From: Earliella scabrosa
Lineage: Eukaryota > Basidiomycota > Agaricomycetes > Polyporales > Polyporaceae
Reading direction: 5' to 3'
Length of the DNA: 64,000 nt
Assembly (NCBI GenBank): GCA_022605405.1
Contig: JABYQQ010000014.1
Location: 682,001 to 746,000, forward strand
Each line of letters opens with the position of its first letter. The first letter of the stretch is position 1. Under the pieces are notes generated by a model, which searched no databases, had not been told where the DNA came from, and saw only the letters and a list, made by a program, of their open reading frames with translations. A program made the position numbers and the translations under genes. Shown in pieces: positions 45,529-56,592 of the stretch.

Positions 45529-47773
45529 GTCTGTCGGTGCCCTGACCAGACAGGGCGCAAAGTGGACAGAAGAAAGGATTGGTCGATAAAGGCGGAGTTT
45601 GACGTGTCTGTGGAACAGGGGGGTGCGCGTTGGCTGGAGGTATCCGCGAGCTGCTGGTACTGGAGTCTGTTCATCCATGTAGACACCCATGAAATAGCGT
45701 ACTCACGTTGCTACCGTTGTAGATATACGTGACGTGCAAACCCAGATATAATAGAGCAGAGGCCCGAAGGGAATCACGTCGAGGGGCCAGTGTTTTGCCA
45801 GTCGTTGTTCGCGGAATTCCACGGAGAGCTTCTCGCACATCGCCAGGGATTGGGGGCTGATGAAGTCGCAAGCAATTTTGATGCAGTTGGCCTGGTTCGA
45901 GACCTATGTTCAGTTGTTAGTATAGTATAACTAGTAGATATAGGATGAACCTTGTCAATACCTGATGAGCACATCCGGCAGGAATGAATATGGCATCTCC
46001 AACGTACTGGCGAATCGTGTATGGACGCACAGAGTAATGTTCTTCCAGATCACGAAGCATTCTCGGTGTAAGGTATGTTTGCTGATTGTGTATGGGATCA
46101 CCAACTGCGTCATTGCACCCTTGAACACGCTGCCGTAGATAGGCCCGTATACGGACACTATCTTCCGGAGCGAAGATATGCCATAAAGCGAAACCTGGCA
46201 AGCCTTCCGGAGTAAGGGAGGCGTACGTCAAGATATTCACAGCGTCAGAAAGATCGAGGTGAAGTCGTGTTGAACCCGAATGGTCTTCATCAAGAGTAGA
46301 GCCCGACGCGATGTACAATTTAGGGCCTTAGTCGTCTAGTCAAGCATCTATCTGACGCAGCGAAGATAGCATGGTACTTACCGAGGTCGGGTACAACGGA
46401 ATTTTCCGGAAAATGAGCCGCAAGGTTCATAGTCCCTATGGGTGTCGTATAAGCTGGCATCGGAACGACGCGCTCGAACTCCTCCTGGAGCTGGGGGAAC
46501 ATTTCGCGGAAGCGATCCTGGGGAGGCCAGTCCTGGGAGATGATCTGGTCAGCAACATTTTCACGGCGGAAACGGAGAGCTTGCCTTCAATTTGAATGCA
46601 CCTGGGGAAGGATTGCCCGACTGCCGAAACAGAGCGTAGAATTGCGCGATTGTCCGCACGGTGACATTTCCGGTCTCGCAGTCCTCCACCTCGCACTTGG
46701 TCTCTCCGAATTGCTCCACAAAAAACTCAGGAGTCCAACGTAATTGGAGGGACTCTTGGAGACCCTGGACGACGAGAGGATGACGAGACCACCATAGTTG
46801 TGAGAAGGTCTCTTCGCTGAGATCGGTCTTCCGAACAGAAAGATTTGCGCTTCCTCTTGGAATAGCGCGTTCCCTGGTAATCGTGTGAGTGTGTGGAGAC
46901 ACGTGGAAATAGAGACAAGGGCTTCTGCAATAGTTAGATTGTCTATGGTGATGACGTACCCGTCAATTGCCTCCATCTCATGGACAAGCGACGTTAACTC
47001 CTGCCTCGTGAATCGAGTCAAACGTATCATGTCGCTGTCGCTATGACACACAGTCTGTGACCGAGACTGAGCGCCGATCTTCTGCCTTGACGATGAAAAC
47101 ATACCTCTGTCTCCACGCAGACACTACAGTACTCCTTTCCACATACCCCGCAGAACAAGCTCCTGGAGAAGATCCCGGTCCCACACTGATCTGAAGACGC
47201 CACTCAAGACGTGGATGCAATGAACACAATCGGATAGAGACGAACCACAGAGGACCTTCGTGGACACCTCCATGTGTCTCAACACCGGTGTCCCTTCTTC
47301 ATAAGCCTTGATCTCATCCTTGAGGATGGGTAGGAGGTGGGCCGCTACGACGCGCTGCCAGGTTATAAGCATTATATTCGCAGAATATAAAAAGAGTTCC
47401 AGATCTCACTCTTTTAAGCAGGAGGTCCTCCATTGTGTGCTTGTCCGAGTAAACCTCCCGCAAAAGCATTCGCTCACTGGGGAGTTCATCTTCAAATGTG
47501 TACGACAGCTCCTCTCGCTGATTGTCGAAGTGGACACGACGGAAGTCTGCCAGCTCATGTGAGTAAGTCGTAATTAGCCTCCGTATGCGTACAGTTCCTA
47601 ATACCTTTGAACAAACAGACCTCCGAAGTTGAGAAAGGGGTGCGTGTACTAGCCTGCGTGGACAATCGCCGGCACCGGATGCAGTGCCCAACTTTGACCG
47701 TGGGCTGTTGCAGCTCCTTTCGGATTCTGCTCTGCATCGTCTTGCATGTGACATTTTGCTTCCAGATCAGCAT
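45529..47773 (-). CDS. JmjC-domain protein, KDM3-like
   Basis: Multi-exon. The N-terminal region has Cys pairs (CIRC) and later a zinc-finger-like exon QCGTGIF, LFCGVCGKEYCSVCVETE at about 47190-47105. Then come PLVVQGLQE, WTPEFFVEQFGETKCEVEDCE and DRFREMFPQLQEEFERVVPMPAY. The catalytic JmjC core follows: STRLHLDLSDAVNILTY with the HxD iron ligands, GFALWHIF, and GDAIFIPAGCAHQV with the distal His, continuing NCIKIACDFISPQSL. This order (zinc finger, then late JmjC) is that of KDM3/JHDM2-type 2-oxoglutarate oxygenases, which demethylate histone H3 lysine 9. All three iron ligands are present. The start is unresolved (ATG at 47773 or an upstream exon); the proposed last exon ends at 45529. Confidence 0.75.
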
Positions 47774-48469
47774 CTTGTATGCCGTGTGCTCTATATCTTC
47801 TAGGTTAAGCGAGCCTTGAAGCTTCAAGCTTGGAGTTGGAGCGCTCTGACTGGTGACGGGGAAGGGGCCACGTGGGCGCCTCCTGTAAATTTACCAAATT
47901 GACTCCGATCGGCTCTGTTCCTACTTACATCCGCTTGCAGGACCTCTCCATATCGTACTCTGCTAATCCTATCTTACGATATCCTTTCAAGTCACTGATT
48001 GCGTCGAATCGCTGTGGTACGACTTGGATATGATACAAGCGGTCCGCGCTGTGCCCCGGGCCCCCATCTTCTTTGACTCGCACTCGCGTGCCGACTCGCT
48101 ACCGATGTCGCCCCCCCGACGCCTAGCGAGGAGACGTGCCGTTGACGCCGTCGCCAGTCACGTCGGGCAGGACTACGCGGCGTGCCCTAGGGTGGAACGC
48201 GTCGCTGAGAAACGTTAGGGCGGGGACTCATTCCCATGCAGGACGACGGTCTGCGCGAGGCCCGTCAATCTCGACATCACTCATCCCAATTTGCCTCATT
48301 GCATTCCGCTGGTCAACAGGGCAAATCGCGCTCGTGTAGTGCGAGAATTACAGGACAACCATATGGCATGCATTGGAAGACAGAATTGACCTACACAAGG
48401 TGGGACATTGTGAAAAGGATGACAGGGCTACAAGGGGCGCAGGTAGACGCAGAAACAAGAGGTGGCGAC
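47774..48469. other. Region upstream of the JmjC gene
   Basis: Probably its promoter and 5' UTR. No other gene seen. Confidence 0.35.
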
Positions 48470-49855
48470 CAGAGCTCCCGACGCACGATCTTGACCAGCG
48501 GCGGCGTGCGCGAAGTATGGCCCGCACAGATGTGCGCGCCAGAGCTCCGAGGGAGAGGTGACCACCCGACGCACGATCTTGACCAGCGGCAGCGTGCGCG
48601 AAGTATGACCCGCACAGATGTGCGCGCCAGAGCTTCGAGGGAGAGGCGACCACCAGGGCTCCCGACGCACGATCTTGAGCTCCGAGGCAGTGGCGTCCAG
48701 AGCTCCCGACCTAGTGTCAACCAACGGTGGCGTGCGCGAAGTATGGCCCGCACAGATGTGCGCGCCAGAGCTTCGAGGGAGAGGCGACCACCAGGGCTCC
48801 CGACGCACGATCTTGAGCTCCGAGGGAGTGGCGTCCAGAGCTCCCGACGCACGATCTTGACCAACGGTGGCGTGCGCGAAGTATGGCCCGCACAGATGTG
48901 CGCGCCAGAGCTCCGAGGGAGAGGTGACCACCCGACGCACGATCTTGACCAGCGGCAGCGTGCGCGAAGTATGACCCGCACAGATGTGCGCGCCAGAGCT
49001 CCGAGGGAGTGGCGACCACCAGGGCTCCCGACGCACGATCTTGAGCTCCGAGGCAGTGGCGTCCAGAGCTCCCGACCCAGCGTCAACCAACGGTGGCGTG
49101 CGCGAAGTATGACCCGCACAGATGTGCGCGCCAGAGCTCCGAGGGAGTGGCGACCACCAGGGCTCCCGACGCACGATCTTGAGCTCCGAGGCAGTGGCGA
49201 CCAGAGCTCCCGACCTAGTGTCAACCAACGGTGGCGTGCGCGAAGTATGGCCCGCACAGATGTGCGCGCCAGAGCTCCGAGGGAGAGGTGACCACCCGAC
49301 GCACGATCTTGACCAGCGGCAGCGTGCGCGAAGTATGACCCGCACAGATGTGCGCGCCAGAGCTCCGAGGGAGTGGCGACCACCAGGGCTCCCGACGCAC
49401 GATCTTGAGCTCCGAGGCAGTGGCGACCAGAGCTCCCGACCTAGTGTCAACCAGCGGTGGCGTGCGCGAGGTATGGCCCGCACAGATGTGCGCGCCAGAG
49501 CTCCGAGGGAGAGGTGACCACCCGACGCACGATCTTGACCAGCGGCAGCGTGCGCGAAGTATGACCCGCACAGATGTGCGCGCCAGAGCTCCGAGGGAGT
49601 GGCGACCACCAGGGCTCCCGACGCACGATCTTGAGCTCCGAGGCAGTGGCGACCAGAGCTCCCGACCTAGTGTCAACCAGCGGTGGCGTGCGCGAAGTAT
49701 GGCCCGCACAGATGTGCGCGCCAGAGCTCCGAGGGAGAGGTGACCACCCGACGCACGATCTTGACCAGCGGCAGCGTGCGCGAAGTATGACCCGCACAGA
49801 TGTGCGCGCCAGAGCTCCGAGGGAGTGGCGACCACCAGGGCTCCCGACGCACAAT
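48470..49855. repeat. 226-bp higher-order minisatellite
   Basis: A core CGCACAGATGTGCG recurs at 48523, 48611, 48749, 48889, 48977, 49115, 49253, 49341, 49479, 49567, 49705 and 49793. Spacings alternate 88 and 138 (sum 226), with single long steps near the left end. Each core is a near-perfect hairpin (CGCACA-GA-TGTGCG) and is followed by CGCCAGAGCTCCGAGGGAG. Long frames on both strands come from the repeat and are not taken as genes. Confidence 0.9.
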
Positions 49856-50167
49856 GTCGACTAGACCTTCGAACAGCAGCCGGCCAAACCGTCTTCCATG
49901 GACACAGAATTCGAAAACCATATTCCGATCGAGACGACGAACCTCTGCGACCAGATATGGCTGATCCTTTGGCGAGGGTAGCAGGACACGCAAAAGACGT
50001 GGACAATGATGAATCCTGGCGGGACTACCTGAGCTTGTCGGATACTGAGGATGTGATTCACACACTCACCAATAGATACTTCCCCACCGAACACCCAGCC
50101 CTGGCACGGAGTGGGTAGTTGTGTTCCCTCTGTTGCGAGGAGGAGTCGCTGCGAGCGGGCAATGTGC
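49856..50167. other. Unique stretch left of Copia element 2
   Basis: No gene recognised. The element is inserted at its right end. Confidence 0.35.
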
Positions 50168-50172
50168 GGGTG

Positions 50173-50770
50173 TGTTGAACAATGGACTACGAACAGTAGA
50201 CGCGCATTAGGCGCTATGGGCACTGCTTCTTACGATAGATCTTAGGCTGTGCTTCTTTCTTTCCATATTAGGTATACGTTGTACGATACACATGGTTACT
50301 AGGCTTCTCTTTTGTCCAGTCCATTCCAGTGCGTTCTTCTACGCTCCGGACTCCTCTTAGACTGTTCCAGATCGTCCTTGTGACCATACTTTGTTCTCCA
50401 TTTGTCGTTATCTTTGTTCTGTCTGAGTCATCCTTCGTCGCTCCTTACTCATCCTCGACTCACTCTGACTCAGACACATCACATGCTCTCCTTATTGTCG
50501 CTTACTCATGCAGCTCCTGTACGGTATATAAGGAGGACTCTCTGGGACTCGTCTCCTCAGTCTTTCACTCACTGACTGAGGAGTAAGTACACATCTTACC
50601 TATGCGTTCTATGCTCTTACTTACAAGTACCTGTGTAGCTTGTCTGTCCGCTCACTTACTAGGTACTTGGCATTATGCTAATACAGTCTTTCACTCACTG
50701 ACTGAGGACTTGTCTGTCCGCTCACTTACTAGTCGCTTGCGACATCGCCTCACAGGTTCTCACTCCATCA
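50173..50770 (+). repeat. 5' LTR of Copia element 2
   Basis: TGTTGAAC start and CCATCA end. TATATAA is at 50525-50531. Unit A is 50558-50582, 33 nt after the TATA start; an intron-like segment GTAAGT...GTGTAG is 50583-50638; unit B is 50639-50662; a spacer starting GTACTT follows; then A again at 50684-50708 and B at 50709-50732 with no intron. Outside the ends and this plan the LTR differs clearly from that of element 1. Confidence 0.93.
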
Positions 50771-50792
50771 GGTTATGAGCCCTGCGCTCTGA
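50771..50792 (+). promoter_or_regulatory. Primer-binding site of Copia element 2
   Basis: GGTTATGAGCCCTGCGCTC, the same as in element 1 and complementary to the anticodon arm of initiator tRNA-Met. Confidence 0.7.
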
Positions 50793-50864
50793 CCGTTGCT
50801 AGTCGTCACATCGCGCGCACCCGACGACTTCTACCCTCGTGCACATCCTCCACTAACTCCTTAG

Positions 50865-50934
50865 CTCTTGACTGTGCCCGCCGACACTGCTGCCAGGGGG
50901 ACATTCCTGCGCTCGTGACGCAGCCCTGAGCGCT
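50865..50934 (+). promoter_or_regulatory. Conserved leader block of Copia element 2
   Basis: Identical over 70 bases to 16078-16147. Lower but clear similarity continues downstream (GCCAGGCCACGCACTTGCGC and TTGTATCCGGGGTG) to about 51110. Confidence 0.5.
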
Positions 50935-51291
50935 CTTTAGTAGTCACATAGCTCGTAGTATCGTTGTACAACCTATTGTGCTCTCGAGGCACACGGGTCC
51001 TTTTTGGATATCCCTCAGCCAGGCCACGCACTTGCGCCCGCCAGCTGTTGTATCCGGGGTGTCATCACCTTTGGAGCCGGAGGACAACCGTTCGGACCCT
51101 CCTTACGATACCATTTTCATACATACATCGTAGCAGACTCTTTCAGGGCACAGTTGGCAACTTCTACCCTTGGCATCAGCATATCCGACTTGCTGGTGTT
51201 TAAGGTTCACCTGAACAGGTGTTCATCTCTACGTTGCCTTTGCACGAGGCTTTCCAAACCATCGCACTCTTGAACCTGTCGCATCAACACA

Positions 51292-54200
51292 GTGGCTTCA
51301 TCGGACGACGAACCGTTTGATTGTAGTCACTCATACCATCGGCACGACCGCGTTGACCAAAGGGACGTCTTCTGGGAAGAGTCAGATAGAAGGTGGTACT
51401 ACTGCGAACGACAACCGTGTCCTAACCGGGAGTCGGAAGTAGCTCAACCAGACAACTGCACTGTACCTCGTCGTAACGTACCTATCGCTCCTGACCAGGT
51501 CTGCCGACCACGAACACCGGACACATCCTCGTCATCCTCATCCCCTGCTTCGTCTGAGCACGAAGTTGCAAATATCCTCGAAGATCCTGCGGAGCCTCCA
51601 GTCCCAACTCCTCTCCCTTCTATCGTTATCTCTCCGCCTACACCGACTCTCACTCCTCTACCAGCCCTCGATCTCATCGTCAACCAGCCTGACTCAACCG
51701 ACTTCGTCTACTCCTTCACCATGTCGGAAGCCGGAATGGAAAAGAGTCTTCCTCAGCTCCATGGGCAGGAAGGCTACAAGGAATGGGCTCGTCAGATGAA
51801 GGGCTATCTCATGATGATCGATGCATGGGATATCGTCAGCGGCACGGAGAGTCAACCAGCTGCCACTGATGGGGCTGGTCTCAAGGATTGGAAGAAGAGA
51901 GATTCCCGTGCAAGTGGTATCCTCATGTACAAAACCACTGCCGAGGTAGCCAAGTGCTATGAAGGGAAGAACACCTCGAAGGAGATCTGGGATGCCCTGA
52001 ACACGACCTACGAGAAGACCGACAACGGGTACAGTTTCTCCCGCTTCGAACGGCTTCTCAACTATCCTCGTTTCAACGAGAACAAGTCGATCGTCGACCA
52101 GGTCCAGACCTTCATCGGGCTGATGAATGAGCTGACCACAGGCTCCACCAACACCCTCGCCGAACATATCAAGGTCTACTGGCTCTTCTCCAAGATGCCG
52201 GATTCCTATCGCCCGTCGATCTCCACTATCCTTCACACCACGGCTGAGACGGACTTGACCCTTGAAAAGGTTAAGCCGAAACTCAAGCTCGAGGACTCCC
52301 TCCGTGGTACATCGATCGGTCAGGCGAACAAGATCTCCAAGCCCAAGTCCAAGCCCAAGCCTCCTTGCGAGCATTGCGGTAAGACGAACCACGATTCGTC
52401 GAACTGCTACAAGAAGTTCCCGGAGAAAGCTCCGAAGCGGAACAAAGGCAAGGGCAAGGACAACGGCAACGGCAACGGGAATCAGTCAGGTGGATCTGGG
52501 AATAATAATGGACATAACCACGCGCACACTCTAGCAGCCTTTGTACCTGTATCTACGAGCACCATCAACGAGATCTCCTTTTCAGCTTATAAGGCGGACA
52601 ACGCCAAAGACATGGACCTTGAGCGAACCACACTCTGGCTCATGGATTCTGGAGCATCTCAACACGTTACTGGCTGCCTCGAGGACTTCACTGAGTACCG
52701 TCCATATGACACACCTGTTCTGTTTGGCACCGCCCAGGCAGGTAGTGACGGACATGTCCAAGGACTCGGTGAAGGTACGGTCAAAGGATACACTTATGTG
52801 GAAGGCAAACGGGTCCACTTCACACTTCAGAACGTCTGCTACGTTCCAGCAGCAGGCAATACCCGTCTGTACTCCACTGGTGTCATCGAGCGCGCGAAGG
52901 GGTTCATCTATCAAGGGGGATACTACATGAGGATCTTTGACTCAAGGCCGGAAGGCTTTGTCGAATCTGGCAAGACGGTTAAGGTTGTCGGCAATGAGGT
53001 GGTTACTGCCCACTACGCCGCATCACACAACCTATACTACTTTCTGCTTGAGAATGCCGAACGTGATCTCAATGCTGCGTCCCACACTACACTCGATCAC
53101 GACCTTGCTCATCGTCGCTGGGGTCATCCTGGCAAGGAAGCGGTCAAGCGTCTTCCTGATGCAGTCAACGGTGTAGATGGCATTGACTCTAGTTCATCGG
53201 ACAAACCATGCGAAGGATGCGCGAAAGGCAAAATGCATCGCCGTCCGTTCCCTCCGTCTTCGAAACGCGCCTCGGAACCATGCGAACTCGTCCACATGGA
53301 TGTCGCTGGGCCGATGAGCACCTCGATTGGTGGTTACAGCTACTTCTGCACCTTCATCGATGACTACACCGGTCTCGCCTGTGTCTACTGCCTGAAGCGT
53401 AAATCCGATCAGGAGGCCGCTTTCAAGGAGTACAAAGCCTGGGCTGAGACACAGACCGGTCGTAAGATCAAGAAGGTACGATCCGATCGAGGGGGGGAAT
53501 ATCTGTCCGATTCGTTCGAGTCATTGCTACGCGAATTCGGGATCGAGCACGATAAGACGTTGCCTGGCTCGCCTCAGCAGAATGGACGTGCTGAACGCTT
53601 CAACCGGACCATTGAGGAGAAGTCACTCTGTATGCTTCACCACGCCGGACTCTCTCATGGTTTCTGGAAACTCGCACTTGAAGCAGCCGTTCACATCTAC
53701 AACCGTCAGCCCATGAAACGACTCAAATGGCAATGCCCCATCACACTTTGGTCTGGTAAGAAGCCGGACGTCTCATACTTCCGTGCGTTTGGGTGCAAAG
53801 CCTATGTACATGTGCAGAAGGACAAGCGTCATGGGAAGCTCGACGTGAAGGCAGTCGAGAGGACGTTTGTGGGCTATGAACCGGGTTCAAAGGGGTATCG
53901 TCTATGGAACCCGACTGCCCGCCAAGTCGAAGTATCTCGCGATGTGATCTTCGATGAGGACGTATTTCCTGCACGTGCAGACACCGGCACTCGTCGCGCT
54001 ACCCCCGACGACAGTCCGTTCCCTGCTCAACCGTCAGAGGATTCTTCCAATGACGATGTTGATCTCCCTGTTCCTCGTGATAACGACGAACCTCCTCCTC
54101 CCGCTCCGCCACAAGACCCTGCTCCTGCTCCGCCCGAAGCTGAACCGCAGCCGCCGCAACCACAACAGCCTCCGCCGCCTCCCGCTCAGATTCCTAAGCC

Positions 54201-55983
54201 GAATCATCGTCGCGGACGTCATCCTCCTGCCGCAGGAGATGCCCCTCCTCCTCGTCGCTCTGAGCGACAGACCAAGGGTGTCCCTTCAAAGGCACGGACC
54301 GAGGACAACGTGTACGGGGATGAACCTCCCGCTCAGATAGATGCTAGGACCGATGCGGATGGTGAACAGGCTGAGGCACAATCAATACTCGCGTTTATCC
54401 ATTACTCTCGGTACAAGTCTGGTATTCCTGAGCACCATAAGGATGCCATGGCTAGACCGGATCGCGAACATTGGAAAGCGGCTGAGCGAGCAGAGTACGA
54501 ATCACTAATGGCTAATAAGACATGGGTCTTGGTTCCTCGCCCAAAGGACCGATCCGTCGTCACATGCCGTTGGGTCTATGATCGGAAGTCAGATGGTCGC
54601 TACAAAGCACGTCTCGTAGCTAGGGGATTCACGCAAGTCTATGGGAAGGATTACCACGAAACCTTCTCACCCGTCGCTCGTTTCGAGTCCATCCGTTATC
54701 TCTTTGCGCATGCTGCCCTAGAGGACTGGGACGTCGACGCGATGGATGTAAAGACTGCGTTCCTCAATGGCGACCTTGACGAGGAGGTCTACATGGAACA
54801 ACCGGAAGGGTGGGTCGCGAAAGGCAAAGAGGATCACGTTTGTCTGCTTAAGAAGGCCATCTACGGTCTCAAGCAAGCCTCGCGCCAGTGGAATGTCAAA
54901 ATCCACGACTCGCTTGTCCAACAGGGATTTGTTCGGACGTACTCTGATGCCGGAGTCTACGTATATCGCCGACAAGGGGGGGATTCAGACCCTGATCATG
55001 TCACTATCATTGTCTTGTATGTCGACGACCTACTTCTCATGGGGAAAAGTCGCGTACAGATTGACAAGGTCAAGAAGGCGCTAGGCAAGCAGTACAAGAT
55101 GACGGACTTAGGTCCGGTACAGCGATTCCTTGGTCTACGCATACGTCGAGATCGTCAAGCTCGGACACTCGACATTGACCAGGAAGAGTACATCGAGGCT
55201 ATTCTGGAAAACCATCAGATGGCTAACTGTACGCCTGTGCGCACTCCTCTTCCCTCTGGTGCCGTGCTCGAAGCCGCTCAGACGGAGGCATCGGCAAAAC
55301 TTCTCAAGCGTTTCCAGAGCTTGATGGGCAGTCTTCTCTATGCCTGTCTTGGGACGCGACCCGACATCGCGTTTGCCATCAGCCGTCTCGGTAAATACAG
55401 CGCTAACCCCTCGGAAGCACATCTTCACTATCTCCAATACGTGCTTCGCTATCTCCGGGGGACTTCACATTATCGTCTGCGCTATGACGGAGCGTCTAAT
55501 GCCGGTTTGATCGCGTTTTCCGATTCAGACTGGGCAGAGGATCGCGATGATAGGCACTCGCAAACTGGCTTCATCTTCAAGATGGCAGGTGGCGCAATCT
55601 CATGGGCGTCGCGACGGCAGCCGACGATTTCGCTCTCTTCTACTGAGGCGGAATACAAGGCAGCATCAGACACCAGCCGTCAGATGATGTGGCTAAGGAC
55701 GTTTGGAGATGAGTTAGGGGACGACATGAGTGCGTCTACGCCCATGTGTATGGATAACCATGGCGCTATCTTCCTCTCTGAGAACCCAGCCATCGACAGG
55801 CGTACCAAGCACATAGAGGTCCACTACCATTTTGTGCGCGAGTATCTCGCCAGTGGGAGTATGGACATCTATTACATCGCGAGCAAGGAGAATCTGGCAG
55901 ATGCGCTAACGAAGAATGTCACCTTCTCTGTGGTTGACTACTTCGTACAGCACTCTGGTCTCATTTCTTCCTCCGCGTCTTGA
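51292..55983 (+). CDS. Copia gag-pol polyprotein, intact
   Basis: One frame of 1563 codons. Its 5' end has no ATG: it opens GTGGCTTCA right after an ACAG, and the first Met is at 51721 (MSEAGMEK), the usual gag start. Domains in order, numbered from 51292: gag (to about 350), zinc knuckle CEHCGKTNHDSSNC (about 359-372), protease MDSGASQHVTG (about 452), gag-pre-integrase HRRWGHPG and CEGCAKGK (about 605-650), integrase with D near 669, DRGGEY near 731 and E near 768, a Pro-rich linker, reverse transcriptase with YVDDLLLMG near 1243, and RNase H (SSTEAEYKAASD) near 1450. It should be cleaved by its own protease and make virus-like particles inside the cell. Confidence 0.95.
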   Translation: MASSDDEPFDCSHSYHRHDRVDQRDVFWEESDRRWYYCERQPCPNRESEVAQPDNCTVPRRNVPIAPDQVCRPRTPDTSSSSSSPASSEHEVANILEDPAEPPVPTPLPSIVISPPTPTLTPLPALDLIVNQPDSTDFVYSFTMSEAGMEKSLPQLHGQEGYKEWARQMKGYLMMIDAWDIVSGTESQPAATDGAGLKDWKKRDSRASGILMYKTTAEVAKCYEGKNTSKEIWDALNTTYEKTDNGYSFSRFERLLNYPRFNENKSIVDQVQTFIGLMNELTTGSTNTLAEHIKVYWLFSKMPDSYRPSISTILHTTAETDLTLEKVKPKLKLEDSLRGTSIGQANKISKPKSKPKPPCEHCGKTNHDSSNCYKKFPEKAPKRNKGKGKDNGNGNGNQSGGSGNNNGHNHAHTLAAFVPVSTSTINEISFSAYKADNAKDMDLERTTLWLMDSGASQHVTGCLEDFTEYRPYDTPVLFGTAQAGSDGHVQGLGEGTVKGYTYVEGKRVHFTLQNVCYVPAAGNTRLYSTGVIERAKGFIYQGGYYMRIFDSRPEGFVESGKTVKVVGNEVVTAHYAASHNLYYFLLENAERDLNAASHTTLDHDLAHRRWGHPGKEAVKRLPDAVNGVDGIDSSSSDKPCEGCAKGKMHRRPFPPSSKRASEPCELVHMDVAGPMSTSIGGYSYFCTFIDDYTGLACVYCLKRKSDQEAAFKEYKAWAETQTGRKIKKVRSDRGGEYLSDSFESLLREFGIEHDKTLPGSPQQNGRAERFNRTIEEKSLCMLHHAGLSHGFWKLALEAAVHIYNRQPMKRLKWQCPITLWSGKKPDVSYFRAFGCKAYVHVQKDKRHGKLDVKAVERTFVGYEPGSKGYRLWNPTARQVEVSRDVIFDEDVFPARADTGTRRATPDDSPFPAQPSEDSSNDDVDLPVPRDNDEPPPPAPPQDPAPAPPEAEPQPPQPQQPPPPPAQIPKPNHRRGRHPPAAGDAPPPRRSERQTKGVPSKARTEDNVYGDEPPAQIDARTDADGEQAEAQSILAFIHYSRYKSGIPEHHKDAMARPDREHWKAAERAEYESLMANKTWVLVPRPKDRSVVTCRWVYDRKSDGRYKARLVARGFTQVYGKDYHETFSPVARFESIRYLFAHAALEDWDVDAMDVKTAFLNGDLDEEVYMEQPEGWVAKGKEDHVCLLKKAIYGLKQASRQWNVKIHDSLVQQGFVRTYSDAGVYVYRRQGGDSDPDHVTIIVLYVDDLLLMGKSRVQIDKVKKALGKQYKMTDLGPVQRFLGLRIRRDRQARTLDIDQEEYIEAILENHQMANCTPVRTPLPSGAVLEAAQTEASAKLLKRFQSLMGSLLYACLGTRPDIAFAISRLGKYSANPSEAHLHYLQYVLRYLRGTSHYRLRYDGASNAGLIAFSDSDWAEDRDDRHSQTGFIFKMAGGAISWASRRQPTISLSSTEAEYKAASDTSRQMMWLRTFGDELGDDMSASTPMCMDNHGAIFLSENPAIDRRTKHIEVHYHFVREYLASGSMDIYYIASKENLADALTKNVTFSVVDYFVQHSGLISSSAS

Positions 55984-55994
55984 ACGAGTGGGAG

Positions 55995-56592
55995 TGTTGA
56001 ACAATGGACTACGAACAGTAGACGCGCATTAGGCGCTATGGGCACTGCTTCTTACGATAGATCTTAGGCTGTGCTTCTTTCTTTCCATATTAGGTATACG
56101 TTGTACGATACACATGGTTACTAGGCTTCTCTTTTGTCCAGTCCATTCCAGTGCGTTCTTCTACGCTCCGGACTCCTCTTAGACTGTTCCAGATCGTCCT
56201 TGTGACCATACTTTGTTCTCCATTTGTCGTTATCTTTGTTCTGTCTGAGTCATCCTTCGTCGCTCCTTACTCATCCTCGACTCACTCTGACTCAGACACA
56301 TCACATGCTCTCCTTATTGTCGCTTACTCATGCAGCTCCTGTACGGTATATAAGGAGGACTCTCTGGGACTCGTCTCCTCAGTCTTTCACTCACTGACTG
56401 AGGAGTAAGTACACATCTTACCTATGCGTTCTATGCTCTTACTTACAAGTACCTGTGTAGCTTGTCTGTCCGCTCACTTACTAGGTACTTGGCATTATGC
56501 TAATACAGTCTTTCACTCACTGACTGAGGACTTGTCTGTCCGCTCACTTACTAGTCGCTTGCGACATCGCCTCACAGGTTCTCACTCCATCA
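55995..56592 (+). repeat. 3' LTR of Copia element 2
   Basis: 598 bp, same as the 5' copy as far as I compared. The polypurine tract GAGTGGGAG precedes it at about 55985-55994. Confidence 0.93.

Noticed and set aside
48470..49855. CRISPR-like array
   Set aside because: Spacers are themselves repeated, units are far too long, and the genome is eukaryotic.
48236..50006. Frames of 260-390 codons in the 226-bp minisatellite
   Set aside because: Several overlapping frames on both strands give the same low-complexity repeats; no start context or domain.
50329..50586. 85-codon frame repeated in both LTRs of element 2
   Set aside because: Lies across the promoter and R region; identical in the other LTR only because the LTRs are identical.
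51694..52392. 232-codon minus-strand frame inside Copia element 2
   Set aside because: Antisense shadow of gag.
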